Assembly: GCA_012523405.1 (NCBI GenBank)
Contig: JAAYIN010000075.1
Location: 1 to 37,755 of the forward strand
From: Clostridiales bacterium
GTDB taxonomy: Bacteria; Bacillota; Clostridia; Christensenellales; Aristaeellaceae
Length of the DNA stretch: 37,755 nucleotides
Direction of reading: 5' to 3'
Positions 14,775 through 24,012 of this stretch are shown one piece after another. The stretch's first letter is position 1. Each line of letters begins with the position of its first letter. The position numbers were made by a program, and so were the translations under genes. The notes beneath the pieces are model-generated. The model did no database searches, was not told where the DNA came from, and saw only the letters and a program-made list of their open reading frames with translations.

Positions 14775-16781
14775 TTGAAGAAAAAACAAAGAGGAATAAT
14801 GGGCTATGTGGTCATCATGCTTGCCCTTGTTCTGATCGCGGTAGCACTCAACGGCGGAATGGGTGCACAACAAAACCGTCGCATCGAGTATCCCCAGCTG
14901 CTCACATCTATTCGCGAGGATAACGTGAAGGCTGTTGCAATCCGCGGAACAACATTGGTTGGTCTATACCGTAACGGCACCATTGCAGACGCAGATTTCC
15001 CCGAACGTGGTTACGACTTTGAAACAACCATCGGCTCTGACTTTATCGATACGGTCAGGCAGATGACAGCGACGGCGCAGGGCAAGCAGCTGGACGAGAT
15101 CAGCGTGAGCGATCTGTCCTTTACAGTGGCATATCGTGCACCGCTCGTGATTCCGTGGTATCAGGAATTCCTGCCCTTCTTCCTGATCATCCTCATGACG
15201 CTTGGCGTTTGGTACTTTGTGATGGCTCGCCAAGGCGGCGGCAACAACAAGGTCATGAACTTCGGCAAGAGCCGTGCACGCATTTCCGATCCTTCCAAGA
15301 TCAAAGTCACATTCAAGGATGTGGCAGGTGCGCAGGAGGAGAAGGAAGAGCTTCAGGAAATGGTAGAGTTCCTGAGAAATCCCAAAGCATATACTGAAAT
15401 GGGCGCGCGCATTCCCAAGGGCGTGCTGCTTGTGGGCCCCCCTGGAACAGGCAAAACATTGCTAGCCAAGGCGGTGTCCGGCGAAGCGAACGCACCTTTC
15501 TTCTCCATCAGCGGTTCTGACTTTGTGGAGATGTTTGTGGGCGTTGGCGCGAGCCGCGTTCGTGACCTGTTTGAACAGGCGAAGAAAGCCGCTCCCTCCA
15601 TCGTATTCATCGATGAAATCGACGCTGTAGGCCGTCACCGCGGTGCAGGCCTTGGCGGCGGACATGATGAGCGCGAGCAAACTCTAAATCAGCTCCTTGT
15701 AGAGATGGACGGATTTTCCAACAACGAGGGCGTTATCGTCATGGCGGCAACCAACCGCCGCGATATCCTTGACCCTGCGCTGCTTCGTCCAGGTCGTTTT
15801 GACAGACAAGTAACCGTTAACTATCCCGACCTTGAAGGCCGCGTGGATATCCTCAAGGTACACAGCCGCGGCAAGACGCTCGCCCCTGACGTTGATTTTG
15901 AAAACGTCGCTAAGCGTATGCCCTACTCCTCTGGTGCTGATCTTGAAAACGTGATGAACGAAGGTGCAATCCTAGCCGTTCGCCGCAAGCAAAAGCAGAT
16001 CACCCATCAGGACTTGATTGACGCTGTGTCCCGCGTGCAGATGGGACCTGAAAAGCGCAGCCATAAGGTCACCCCCCGTGACCGCAGGACCACCGCTTAT
16101 CATGAAGTCGGTCACGCATTGGTTGGCAATCTGGTTCCCGAATGCGATGATGTGCATCTGATCACCATCGTGCCTCGCGGTCAGGCAGCCGGCTATACTC
16201 TCAGCCTGCCGGGCGAGGAAAGCGACAACTACAGCCGCAGGGCGCTTTTGGGCATGATCACCATGGCACTTGGCGGGCATGCAGCGGAGAAAGTTGCGCT
16301 GGACGATATCTATACAGGCGCTTCCAGTGACCTCAAGCGCGCAACCGAGCTGTGCCGCCGTATGGTGACCCAGTTTGGCATGAGCGACGCGATCGGTACG
16401 ATGTATCTTGGCAGCGATAACGAAGTATTTGTCGGCATGGAATTCGGTCAGAGCCGCGAGTACTCCGAGCAATCCTCAGCAGCGATTGACGCAGAGGTAA
16501 AGAACATTTTGGATCAGTGCTATGCCACCGCATGCAAGCTGATCGAGGACAACCGCGAAGTGTTTGAAACCGTTGTGGCCGCTCTTCTGGAGCGCGAAAC
16601 CCTCAACCGCGAGCAGTTTGAAGCATTGATGCGCGGCGAAGAGCTTGCTCCCATGAGCGAAGTGGAGCAGATGAAGCCAAGCGATGACACTGTAGCGGAA
16701 GAAAAGGAAGAGCCGGCGGTACTCGTCAATCCTGATGAGCCGGACAAAGTCCCCTTTATGGAGCCGGAAAGAAAGCAGTGA
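14775..16781 (+). CDS. ftsH: ATP-dependent zinc metalloprotease FtsH
   Basis: A 668-residue membrane-anchored AAA+ protease that degrades misfolded and regulatory membrane and cytosolic proteins. A first membrane segment lies at about residues 10-27 and a second at about 120-145. Walker A is GPPGTGKT (221-228), Walker [11 protein letters not shown] follows, the second region of homology is [19 protein letters not shown], and the zinc site is H443-E-V-G-H447. The C-terminal tail is acidic and Pro-rich. The start is TTG at 14775 with AGGAGG 9 bases upstream. The frame runs upstream to 14721 but lacks a ribosome site there. Unlike many Firmicutes it is not beside tilS and hpt; the upstream neighbour is divergent. 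Confidence 0.95.
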   Translation: MKKKQRGIMGYVVIMLALVLIAVALNGGMGAQQNRRIEYPQLLTSIREDNVKAVAIRGTTLVGLYRNGTIADADFPERGYDFETTIGSDFIDTVRQMTATAQGKQLDEISVSDLSFTVAYRAPLVIPWYQEFLPFFLIILMTLGVWYFVMARQGGGNNKVMNFGKSRARISDPSKIKVTFKDVAGAQEEKEELQEMVEFLRNPKAYTEMGARIPKGVLLVGPPGTGKTLLAKAVSGEANAPFFSISGSDFVEMFVGVGASRVRDLFEQAKKAAPSIVFIDEIDAVGRHRGAGLGGGHDEREQTLNQLLVEMDGFSNNEGVIVMAATNRRDILDPALLRPGRFDRQVTVNYPDLEGRVDILKVHSRGKTLAPDVDFENVAKRMPYSSGADLENVMNEGAILAVRRKQKQITHQDLIDAVSRVQMGPEKRSHKVTPRDRRTTAYHEVGHALVGNLVPECDDVHLITIVPRGQAAGYTLSLPGEESDNYSRRALLGMITMALGGHAAEKVALDDIYTGASSDLKRATELCRRMVTQFGMSDAIGTMYLGSDNEVFVGMEFGQSREYSEQSSAAIDAEVKNILDQCYATACKLIEDNREVFETVVAALLERETLNREQFEALMRGEELAPMSEVEQMKPSDDTVAEEKEEPAVLVNPDEPDKVPFMEPERKQ

Positions 16782-16860
16782 AAAGACATTTTCTCTGCAA
16801 AAACATTCCGCAGGTAGCTTCGTCTGCCCGCATGTCAATTGGCAAAAGGCGGATTTCACT

Positions 16861-17760
16861 ATGAAGCCGATGCATACTCAGGAACCATATTTAGTAGATT
16901 TGCATCTGCACTCTACCTATTCCGACGGGCTTAAGAGTCCGTCGGAACTCTGTATTCAGGCGGATCGGCTGGGTCTTACGCATGTGGCGCTGAGCGATCA
17001 TGATACGGTGGATGGCTTGAGCGATATGGCAAAGGCCGCCAAGGTCGTTTTGGAGCAGCGCAGGGCGCGCGCAGACCAAACGCCCTTCACCTTTTTGCCC
17101 TGTATCGAGATCAGTTCAGGCGATGGCGGCAAGGTGCATATCCTAGCCTATGGCATCGATGTAACCAATCCCGAGCTTATCAGCTGCCTTACAGAGGCGC
17201 AGACAGACCGAAAAGAGCGTGCGGGGAAGATATTGAGTCTCCTGTCCGTTCAAGGTATTGAGATACCTGATGACCTGCGCTCCGCGCTGATCGGTCCTCA
17301 TATCGGGCGTGCACATATCGCGCGTGCACTGGTAGAGGTAGGGGTGGTCAATACCATGCAGCAAGCATTTGACCGCTACCTTGGCGAAGGCAGGGATGCC
17401 TACGTTCCGCGCAGATGGCTTTCCACGCTGGATGCGCTGCAAATCATCAAGAATGCGGGCGGCGTGGCAGTGCTTGCACACCCAAGGCGTTTGGGACTGG
17501 ACGACTTGGCACTCCGCGCATTCGTGGACGAATTGATTGCCTTTGGTCTGGATGGGATGGAGGTATTCCACCCATCAGCAGGCAAAAGCGCAGTCCGCGA
17601 TATCCAGCGCTATGCGCGCAGCAAGGACCTCCTCGTCACAGGAGGCAGCGATTATCACGGAGATCTGAATACCCGCGTAAAAATGGGGCGTCTGCCGACA
17701 GGCTGGCACATGATGCGCGAGGATGTGGATGCACTTCTATCTGCGATGCAGCGAACATAA
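16861..17760 (+). CDS. PHP domain phosphoesterase (RNase AM/YciV-like)
   Basis: A 299-residue PHP-family metal phosphoesterase. HLHSTYSDG (H15, H17, D22) and SDHDT (H47, D48) are the first metal-binding motifs. CIEISSGDGGKVHILAYGID supplies the conserved Glu and His, and AVLAHP and GGSDYHG end the site. Length and motifs match the stand-alone 3',5'-nucleoside bisphosphate phosphatase/5'-3' exoribonuclease group rather than the PHP domain of DNA polymerase. The start at 16861 is chosen by the N-terminal fit (LVDLHLHS); AAAGGCGG about 11 bases upstream is a weak site. The longer frame overlaps ftsH from 16735. Confidence 0.85.
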   Translation: MKPMHTQEPYLVDLHLHSTYSDGLKSPSELCIQADRLGLTHVALSDHDTVDGLSDMAKAAKVVLEQRRARADQTPFTFLPCIEISSGDGGKVHILAYGIDVTNPELISCLTEAQTDRKERAGKILSLLSVQGIEIPDDLRSALIGPHIGRAHIARALVEVGVVNTMQQAFDRYLGEGRDAYVPRRWLSTLDALQIIKNAGGVAVLAHPRRLGLDDLALRAFVDELIAFGLDGMEVFHPSAGKSAVRDIQRYARSKDLLVTGGSDYHGDLNTRVKMGRLPTGWHMMREDVDALLSAMQRT

Positions 17761-17842
17761 TATGCACCATACGAGGGTACGAAGCAGTAGCAGATTAGTC
17801 TGGATACACTCATATGCCCCTAATTCGCAAAGGAGCACTATA

Positions 17843-19522
17843 ATGTACAACCAAGGCTTCACCACAAAAAACCAATCCAATCAGCCTGCCAGCTACCAGC
17901 CTGCAGGATACCAGCCCGCTGGTTATCAGCAGCCAAGCAGCGGGCAAAACCCGGCACAATCATGGTACCAAACCCCTCCCCAGACCCAGCCCCAACCAAG
18001 AGCAAAGCGCCAAAAGCAAGTGCGCGGCGGCGGCTCATCGGGCGGCAATGGGCAAAAACCGAAGAAGAAGCGCAGTTTTAAGTGGCAGCTCGTGAAGTTT
18101 CTGCTTATATTAATTGTGCTCGCAGGGGCCGCCGTCGGCGGGTATCTATGGAAGACCCAGAGCGAGGTTCGTCCGTATCAGAATATCTTTTTGGATAATA
18201 TCTATGTGGACGGCATCGAGCTTAGCGGCAAGTCTTGGGCGCAGGGCAGTCAGTTGGTTTGGGATCATGTGAACGCGAAGCAAAATGGCTGGTATGTGCG
18301 CCTCAAGACCAGTTCAGGTCTATACAATGACATTACGGCAGGCACGCTTGGCATAGCCTTTGACCCGACTGCCGCGCTCAGTCAGGCATGGGCAATCGGG
18401 CATAACCTAAGCGGCGCAGAGCAAAAGGATATCTTTGCCTTGCAAGACGAGATCACCAAGGCAAAGAGTACGCGTTATGAATTTTCCTCCGCGCAGCAAA
18501 GCGCGGATACGACCCCCATCGATAGTATATTGCAAACGCTGGAAGCGGCGGCGTACCGCGCTCCGCAGAATGCATCCATATCGGAGTTTGCACCCGATAA
18601 CACCTCAAATCCCTTCATATTCGTGCAGGAGGTATACGGTCAGTCGCTCGATACCACGCAGATCAAGGAACAGATCCTCTACATGGTGCATAACCTTGAA
18701 AGCGGCGAAATCCTGCTAGAGCCAGTGTGGATTGCACCTGCTGTTACGGTGGCAGACCTGCAAAAGACGGTAGCGCTTCGTTATCGCGCGATAACCGCGA
18801 TTTCAAGTTCCTCCACAGAGGAGCGCACCGAGAACATCCGAGTTGCCTTTAGAAAGCTCAACGGTGTTGTCATTAAGAACGGTGATCGCCTCAGCTTTAA
18901 CAAGGTGGTTGGTACGCGTACGATGGCCAATGGATTCTATGGTGCCATTGAGTATGCGTACGGCGAGGAGGTCATGGGCGTTGGCGGCGGCGTTTGCCAA
19001 GCCAGCACGACGCTGTATATGGCGGCGATTCAAGCCGGCATGACCATCACCAAGCGCTCTCCCCATAGCAACCCCGTCAACTACACATTGCTTGGGCTGG
19101 ACGCAACGGTGAACGATATGCGCGGGCACGAGGTCGACTTTGCCTTTAAGAATGGGAGCGGCGCGCCCGTCTATGTTACAGCGCATGTCATTCAGGGCAC
19201 ATCAAAGCGCAGCCTGCTTGCAGAGGTGTGCATCTATGGCGCAGACCTTGGCAGCACCAGCTACGAGCTTGAGAGCGTCACCGTCGAAACGATCCCCAAG
19301 ATCGAAGAAGCTGTATACAAAGAAGATAAAAACGGCGAATACGCCACCTATACCGACGAGCAGGTCAGAACCGTCAAAGGACGCGAGGGCTATATCTCCG
19401 AAACCTACCTGTGCACCTATGAAGACGGCGTGCAGGTGGCGCGCACGATGGTGAGCCGAGATACGTACGAAGCACGAGCGGATGTCTATCGGGTGGGCGT
19501 GATTGATCGCTATAACCCGTAA
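17843..19522 (+). CDS. VanW family membrane protein with G5-like domain
   Basis: A 559-residue protein. Residues 1-75 form a Gln/Pro/Gly-rich tail with a tandem SYQPAGYQPAGYQQP stretch and then a basic segment (PKKKRSFK). A single membrane segment is at about 81-103. The rest is likely extracellular: a peptidoglycan-binding-4/YoaR-like region, the VanW domain (VGTRTMANGF, GVGGGVCQASTTLY, PHSNPVNYT), and a C-terminal G5-type region near residue 500 on. VanW was first named in vancomycin resistance clusters, but here it is a cell-wall-linked housekeeping form. AAAGGAG precedes the ATG at 17843. It sits 15 bases before the TtcA gene. Confidence 0.85.
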   Translation: MYNQGFTTKNQSNQPASYQPAGYQPAGYQQPSSGQNPAQSWYQTPPQTQPQPRAKRQKQVRGGGSSGGNGQKPKKKRSFKWQLVKFLLILIVLAGAAVGGYLWKTQSEVRPYQNIFLDNIYVDGIELSGKSWAQGSQLVWDHVNAKQNGWYVRLKTSSGLYNDITAGTLGIAFDPTAALSQAWAIGHNLSGAEQKDIFALQDEITKAKSTRYEFSSAQQSADTTPIDSILQTLEAAAYRAPQNASISEFAPDNTSNPFIFVQEVYGQSLDTTQIKEQILYMVHNLESGEILLEPVWIAPAVTVADLQKTVALRYRAITAISSSSTEERTENIRVAFRKLNGVVIKNGDRLSFNKVVGTRTMANGFYGAIEYAYGEEVMGVGGGVCQASTTLYMAAIQAGMTITKRSPHSNPVNYTLLGLDATVNDMRGHEVDFAFKNGSGAPVYVTAHVIQGTSKRSLLAEVCIYGADLGSTSYELESVTVETIPKIEEAVYKEDKNGEYATYTDEQVRTVKGREGYISETYLCTYEDGVQVARTMVSRDTYEARADVYRVGVIDRYNP

Positions 19523-19537
19523 AGTGGAGGCAGTGGA

Positions 19538-20260
19538 TTGAAAACAACGTTAGGCTGCATCCGCAGAGCGGATAAGGATTTTCAGATGATATCAGGGGGC
19601 GACCGCGTAGCCGTTGGGGTCAGCGGCGGCAAGGACAGCTTGCTGCTCCTGCGTGCGCTGGCGCTGTACCGAAATGTGAGGCATCATGACTTTACGCTTC
19701 ATGCGATCATGCTCACAACGGGCAAACAAAAGCCCGACACCTCAGCGATTGAAGCACTTTGCGAGGAAATCGATGTGCCGATCACGATCAGGCATACCGA
19801 GCTTTACGAGATTCTCTTTGAGATTCGCAAAGAAAGCAATCCATGCGCCCTGTGCGCCAAGATGCGCCGCGGGATGCTCTGCGACCTGTCAAACGAGCTA
19901 GGGCTAAACAAGCTCGCGCTGGGTCACCAGCGGGAGGATGCGCTGGAAACGCTGATGATGAGCCTGATCTTTGAGGGCAGGCTTCATACCTTCCACCCCA
20001 AGACCTACCTGAGCCGCACGGACGTGACGGTGATTCGCCCCATGGTCTACCTTCCCGAGGCGCATGTCATTCACCTCAAGGAAACCCTCAGCCTCCCCAT
20101 TCTCGTCAATCCCTGCCCTGCAAACGGGCATACCAAGCGAGAGGAAATGAAGGAGCTGCTGGCATCGCTCACAAAGCGTTACCCCAATGTGAAGGAAATG
20201 ATGCTGCTCGCGCTGCAAAACGAGAAGCAATACGGCCTGTGGGAAAAGGATAAAGCATAA
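19538..20260 (+). CDS. ttcA: TtcA family tRNA 2-thiolation protein
   Basis: A 240-residue PP-loop ATP pyrophosphatase. The P-loop is SGGKDS (29-34). The CxxC pair C103-A-L-C106, with a further Cys in the NPCPANG segment, fits the [4Fe-4S]-binding site of TtcA, which makes 2-thiocytidine at position 32 of some tRNAs. Sulfur transfer through the cluster is known for the family. The start is TTG at 19538, with GTGGAGG upstream. It follows the VanW gene by 15 bases and ends at the hairpin 20264-20298. The true tRNA target of this Firmicutes form is uncertain. Confidence 0.82.
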   Translation: MKTTLGCIRRADKDFQMISGGDRVAVGVSGGKDSLLLLRALALYRNVRHHDFTLHAIMLTTGKQKPDTSAIEALCEEIDVPITIRHTELYEILFEIRKESNPCALCAKMRRGMLCDLSNELGLNKLALGHQREDALETLMMSLIFEGRLHTFHPKTYLSRTDVTVIRPMVYLPEAHVIHLKETLSLPILVNPCPANGHTKREEMKELLASLTKRYPNVKEMMLLALQNEKQYGLWEKDKA

Positions 20261-20263
20261 AGC

Positions 20264-20304
20264 AAGGCGCACTACCGATGAACTCGGCAGTGCGCTTTGT
20301 TTTG
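20264..20304 (+). terminator. Terminator after ttcA
   Basis: A stem of about 15 pairs (20264-20278 with 20284-20298, one mismatch at A-C and one G-T) with a 5-base loop, followed by TTTGTTTTGG. The 3' arm and T-tract are the beginning of the first unit of the tandem array. Confidence 0.8.
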
Positions 20305-20872
20305 GTGCATGAAAAGGGCGACAGCCCTCGGTAGTGCGCTTTGTTTTGGTGCATTAAGAGGGCGACAGCCCCCCTCGGTAGTGCGCTTTGTTTTGGTGCA
20401 TGAAAAGGGCGACAGCCCCCCCGGTAGTGCGCTTTGTTTTGGTGCATGAAAAGGGCGACAGCCCCCCTCGGTAGTGCGCTTTGTTTTGGTGCATGAAAAG
20501 GGCGACAGCCCCCCCGGTAGTGCGCTTTGCTTTGGTGCATGAAAAGGGCGACAGCCCCCCTCGGTAGTGCGCTTTTTTATGCATTAAGAGGGCGACAGCC
20601 CCCCAGTAGTGCGCTTTGTTTTGGTGCATTAAGAGGGCGACAGCCCCCGGTAGTGCGCTTTGCTTTGGTGCATTAAGAGGGCGACAGCCCCCCCCGGTAT
20701 GCGCTTTGCTTTGGTGCATTAAGAGGGCGAAGCCCCCCGGTAGTGCGCTTTGTTTTGGTGCATTAAGAGGGCGACAGCCCCCCGGTAGTGCGCTTTGCTT
20801 TGGTGCATTAAGAGGGCGACAGCCCCCCGGTAGTGCGCTTTGCTTTGGTGCATGAAAAGGGCGAAGCCCCGT
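20287..20872. repeat. 13-unit tandem array, 42-47 bp per unit
   Basis: Units begin with GTAGTGCGCTTT (first one GCAGTGCGC) at 20287, 20331, 20378, 20424, 20471, 20517, 20564, 20606, 20650, 20697, 20740, 20785 and 20830. Each unit has TTGTTTTGGTGCATKAARAGGG-like sequence and a GGGCGACAGCCC or GGGCGAAGCCCC palindrome. The first unit's start is the 3' arm of the ttcA terminator. The array lies between convergent genes and ends at the stop codon of the membrane gene at 20872. Units drift only by small indels, mainly in the C-run. Confidence 0.97.
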
Positions 20873-22749
20873 CAGTATCCGTATTCCACCAGCAGGATGC
20901 CGTCTTCACTCTGGGTGACTTCATACAGCGTCCATGTATACAGTTCATCATCCTCTGCCACAAGCTCGCTTGCGGGACTGGTGAGCATATTCACATCATC
21001 AAAGCAGATGACGTGGGTGATCTTGTTTTGGATGATATGCTCAAGTAGAAGCTCGGGGGATGCGGTAAAGTCAGGGGACGGCGATTCAAAGTAGATGGGA
21101 GCGAAGGTATAGCGCAGGTCTTTAATGAAATCCGAGTTGTTTTCAAACCCTGCCAGCACCTTTGCATTCTCGTACCCTTCCAAATCCTCCGCCCAGTAGT
21201 GATCCATCATAGCCTGTTCTTGCACACTAATGGCACGAGCCTGCTGGAAATAATGCTCGGGCAACAAGCCCTCGTTCATCACGTCCCAGTTGGTGCTTAC
21301 CAGGAAAACCGCTATTATAGCAGTTAATCCGATCGCATGTGTGGGCTTTTTCAGCGAAAGGTCTTTTTTGCAAAATGCATCGATGAACATCCCGATCACG
21401 AGCATGGCTGTTCCAAGCACTACGGGCGCGAGATACCTTTCAAGCAACAAGCACATATTCCCCATGTTTTCGCCCACATAAAGCGGAACTTCATCATAAA
21501 ATACGGTGTAGAAGCTAACGAACTGCACAAGTAGATACGCAAGGGACATACAAAGCAGCGTAATGCTGATATTTCGCATGCGGTGCTTGGCGTGATGCTT
21601 TGAGAGCAGGAGAGGCACGAGGGGAATGAGCAGAAGCAATGCAAGCCGCGGAATGCTGACCAGCGCTTGGGTGTTGTAGGTAATGAAGCTTGTGGAGGGC
21701 ATTGTCAAGGCATGCATAAAGGCATAGGGAACATCCTCAGCCATTGGCGATGGGACATAGCTCCCACTGAGCATATTGCTGATGTGCCCGACAAGTCCGC
21801 TTGTGTGATAGCCGGATAAATTCATCACACGGCAGTAAAGCATCCATCCTAGATATACGATCACAGGCGATAGCACGCATAGCGTTAGCTGCCATTTGCT
21901 TTGCCCCTTGTGCTTTTTCATCACATAGAGCATGGGGATGATCATCAGCGCGAGCATGAAGCCGATCTGCTTGATCAGTACCAAGCCACAAAGAGCAAGT
22001 GCGATACTAAATAGACCAAAAGAATCCTTATCCTTCAGCCGCCAGATTTCAAGCAGTGCATACCCAAAGCAAAGCGAAAGCGTGGTATCAACGGCTAGGG
22101 AGAGATAGCTCATGACGTTGCCCCATACAGGCAAGATAACGAGGAACACAAAAGCGAAGGGAATCAGATAAAAATGCTTCCATTTGAGGTCCCTCAGGAG
22201 TGGGAGAAGGAATACGGTATAGGTTGAAAACAGACTAAAATACAGAACTCCTTCGTTGAACTCTCCTGCGATATGCATGAACCACCATTGGATCAGGGAA
22301 ATACCCGGGGTGTAGGTTGCAAAGAAGGGGTTGAGGTGATGCGCGCCATCGACCAAACCATCAAAGATCAGTAGGGATTTGACCTCCAGTGCCCAGTGGG
22401 CGACATCATCACGCCACCAGACGATCATAGGCCCTGATGCATAGTAGTAAAACGCGATCAGGGCAGCAAAGCAGACCAATCCAGGGGTCAAGACATAGGT
22501 AAAGACCCGATGGATAATCTCCTTTGGGGTGATCTTCCTAGCGACGAGCGCGTAGATAAGCAGCAATGCGATCAGAGCCAGCGTGACAGGAGCGAGCGTA
22601 TCGATCAAGCTCAAGCTGCCTGCCATCGCAAGACCTGTTAGCACCAGCATCAAAAGGAGCATGATCGGAGCGAGGACAACCTCAAATTTACGCTTGGCAA
22701 GAATGCAAACAGCGACGGCCGATACTAAAAAAGTTAATGAATGTAACAT
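20872..22749 (-). CDS. Polytopic membrane protein, possibly glycosyltransferase-like
   Basis: A 625-residue protein with roughly a dozen membrane segments from the N-terminus to about residue 475, and a soluble C-terminal region of about 150 residues (from DVMNEGLL) likely outside the cell. Loops such as WWRDDVAHWALEVKSLL and NPFFATYTPGISLIQWW, with the DD and TPG residues, recall lipid-linked GT-C/ArnT-type glycosyltransferases. No enzyme motif is conclusive, so the function is not settled. GGAGG precedes the ATG at 22749 and the promoter at 22821-22849 drives it alone. Its stop codon is adjacent to the tandem array. Confidence 0.7.
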   Translation of the reverse strand: MLHSLTFLVSAVAVCILAKRKFEVVLAPIMLLLMLVLTGLAMAGSLSLIDTLAPVTLALIALLLIYALVARKITPKEIIHRVFTYVLTPGLVCFAALIAFYYYASGPMIVWWRDDVAHWALEVKSLLIFDGLVDGAHHLNPFFATYTPGISLIQWWFMHIAGEFNEGVLYFSLFSTYTVFLLPLLRDLKWKHFYLIPFAFVFLVILPVWGNVMSYLSLAVDTTLSLCFGYALLEIWRLKDKDSFGLFSIALALCGLVLIKQIGFMLALMIIPMLYVMKKHKGQSKWQLTLCVLSPVIVYLGWMLYCRVMNLSGYHTSGLVGHISNMLSGSYVPSPMAEDVPYAFMHALTMPSTSFITYNTQALVSIPRLALLLLIPLVPLLLSKHHAKHRMRNISITLLCMSLAYLLVQFVSFYTVFYDEVPLYVGENMGNMCLLLERYLAPVVLGTAMLVIGMFIDAFCKKDLSLKKPTHAIGLTAIIAVFLVSTNWDVMNEGLLPEHYFQQARAISVQEQAMMDHYWAEDLEGYENAKVLAGFENNSDFIKDLRYTFAPIYFESPSPDFTASPELLLEHIIQNKITHVICFDDVNMLTSPASELVAEDDELYTWTLYEVTQSEDGILLVEYGY

Positions 22750-22820
22750 ATTCCTCCTATTAAATAAAGCACCACCTGCACCGACAAATGAACGCAGTGA
22801 AGCAGCTGCTAGATAAGAGC

Positions 22821-22849
22821 ATCATACCATTATTTCCATATGGTGTAAA
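22821..22849 (-). promoter_or_regulatory. Promoter with palindromic operator candidate of the membrane protein gene
   Basis: On the minus strand TTTACA (22844-22849) and TATGAT (22821-22826) are 17 bases apart, with TGG before the -10 box. GTGTAA-4-TTACAC (22843-22858) overlaps the -35 box, and GTTAC-3-GTAAC (22852-22864) adjoins it, both of operator form. Confidence 0.65.
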
Positions 22850-22871
22850 CCGTTACACTGTAACAATTGCC

Positions 22872-22909
22872 AAAAAAATACGCCCGCTGCACAAAATGCA
22901 GTGGGCGTA
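22872..22909 (-). terminator. Terminator of the secreted triple-repeat protein gene
   Basis: A 13-bp stem (22879-22891 with 22897-22909, one G-T) with CAAAA loop, followed on the minus strand by seven T (22872-22878). It lies about 11 bases past the stop at 22920. Confidence 0.9.
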
Positions 22910-22919
22910 AGGGTTTGCG

Positions 22920-23900
22920 TTAGTCGCGGTAGACCACGATTTCAATCGCGGTGAGCTGCGCGGGGATGCTTCTGGTGGTGACGCCGTTGTAATATACGGT
23001 CACCATGTCGCCATCATTGATCTCAATGGCGGGCTGAATAGCGATCAGGCCAGCTTCAACATCCTCTTGCGTAGGCACATAGTTGCCGGTTGCATCTGGG
23101 ATATCAGCAGCTTCGCTGTTCTCTTTTGCTTCGCTGTCTTCTTCTGCTTCTAGGGCAGCGTCTGCAGGAGCTTCGGTTGCTTTAGCATCAGCTTCGTCTT
23201 CAATCAAATCAGCGCCAGCTGCGTCAGTTGCTGCGTTCATCTCTTCTTCTGAGGCGGATACGAGGAAGAAATGCTCGGATGCGATGGTGTCATTGCCAAA
23301 GAGCACCTGATAGCTTTCGCCGTCAGCGTCTGTGACGATAAAGCCCTCATCGTTCTTTTCGCTTACTGTACCGCGGATTTGAGGCACGACGATCGCGCGG
23401 GCAGATACCTGACCGGGCATGCTCATGGCCATGATGCCGTCAAAGTAAACGGTGATAGGTACGCCGCTGTATACATTGGGAGAATCTACGCCCATGTGCA
23501 CGATTACGTCGCCCCATTGGCCGTCGCCTGTGAGCAGGAACTTGCCGTCAAACAGTGTGTCCACGGTGCCCTCAATTTTGAAGGAAACCACGCGGTCTGC
23601 ATATGCCTGTGGCGGTAAGCTACGGGTTAGGCGTCCGCTGAAGGAAACGATCAGATACTGACCAACTTCGATGGTGCCTTCGGATACGAGGCCGTCATAT
23701 ACGGTGGTGTCGCCTGTGTTGACCATGACGCTTCCGATATCCCTGTCGTTCATGAGGAATCCGTTTTCTACGACTTCGGTTACGAAGCCTTCTAGCTCTT
23801 TATCAATTTCGGCACTCTCAGCAAATGCTGACATTGGCAGAACTGTCATCATTAGTACGGCTGCACCTAGGATGTAGGATAGGAATTTTTTAAAGTTCAT
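22920..23900 (-). CDS. Secreted protein with three related repeat modules, third split by acidic insert
   Basis: A 326-residue protein I do not recognise as a known family. Residues 1-28 are a signal peptide (cleavage near AFAESA). Three modules of about 65-70 residues begin EGFV/EGTV/RGTV (38, 110, 177) and end in a V-x-Y/F-x-G...S-(I/L/M)-P-x-Q strand (84-99, 150-165, 301-315). In the third the two halves are separated by an Ala/Glu/Asp-rich stretch (about 215-290). AAGGAGG lies 8 bases before the ATG at 23900. The frame extends upstream into the polC end but without a start of its own. The modules are probably small beta domains for cell-envelope binding (inference). Confidence 0.72.
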   Translation of the reverse strand: MNFKKFLSYILGAAVLMMTVLPMSAFAESAEIDKELEGFVTEVVENGFLMNDRDIGSVMVNTGDTTVYDGLVSEGTIEVGQYLIVSFSGRLTRSLPPQAYADRVVSFKIEGTVDTLFDGKFLLTGDGQWGDVIVHMGVDSPNVYSGVPITVYFDGIMAMSMPGQVSARAIVVPQIRGTVSEKNDEGFIVTDADGESYQVLFGNDTIASEHFFLVSASEEEMNAATDAAGADLIEDEADAKATEAPADAALEAEEDSEAKENSEAADIPDATGNYVPTQEDVEAGLIAIQPAIEINDGDMVTVYYNGVTTRSIPAQLTAIEIVVYRD

Positions 23901-24012
23901 AATGAGTCCTCCTTCTTGCCCCGCTGGGATCATTGCTGCGGGGTTACAATGGAATAAACGACACGATGATATATTTTGTTCCGAGAAAATAAAATTTATT
24001 TCGACAATCATT

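Noticed and set aside
20169-20855. Repetitive open frames across the 13-unit array
   Set aside because: The frame survives only because the unit lacks stops; unit lengths vary by indels and no ribosome site is present.
20287-20872. The 13-unit array as a CRISPR
   Set aside because: Units abut with no unique spacers of 25-40 bp; the variation is in a C-run, and no cas gene is nearby.
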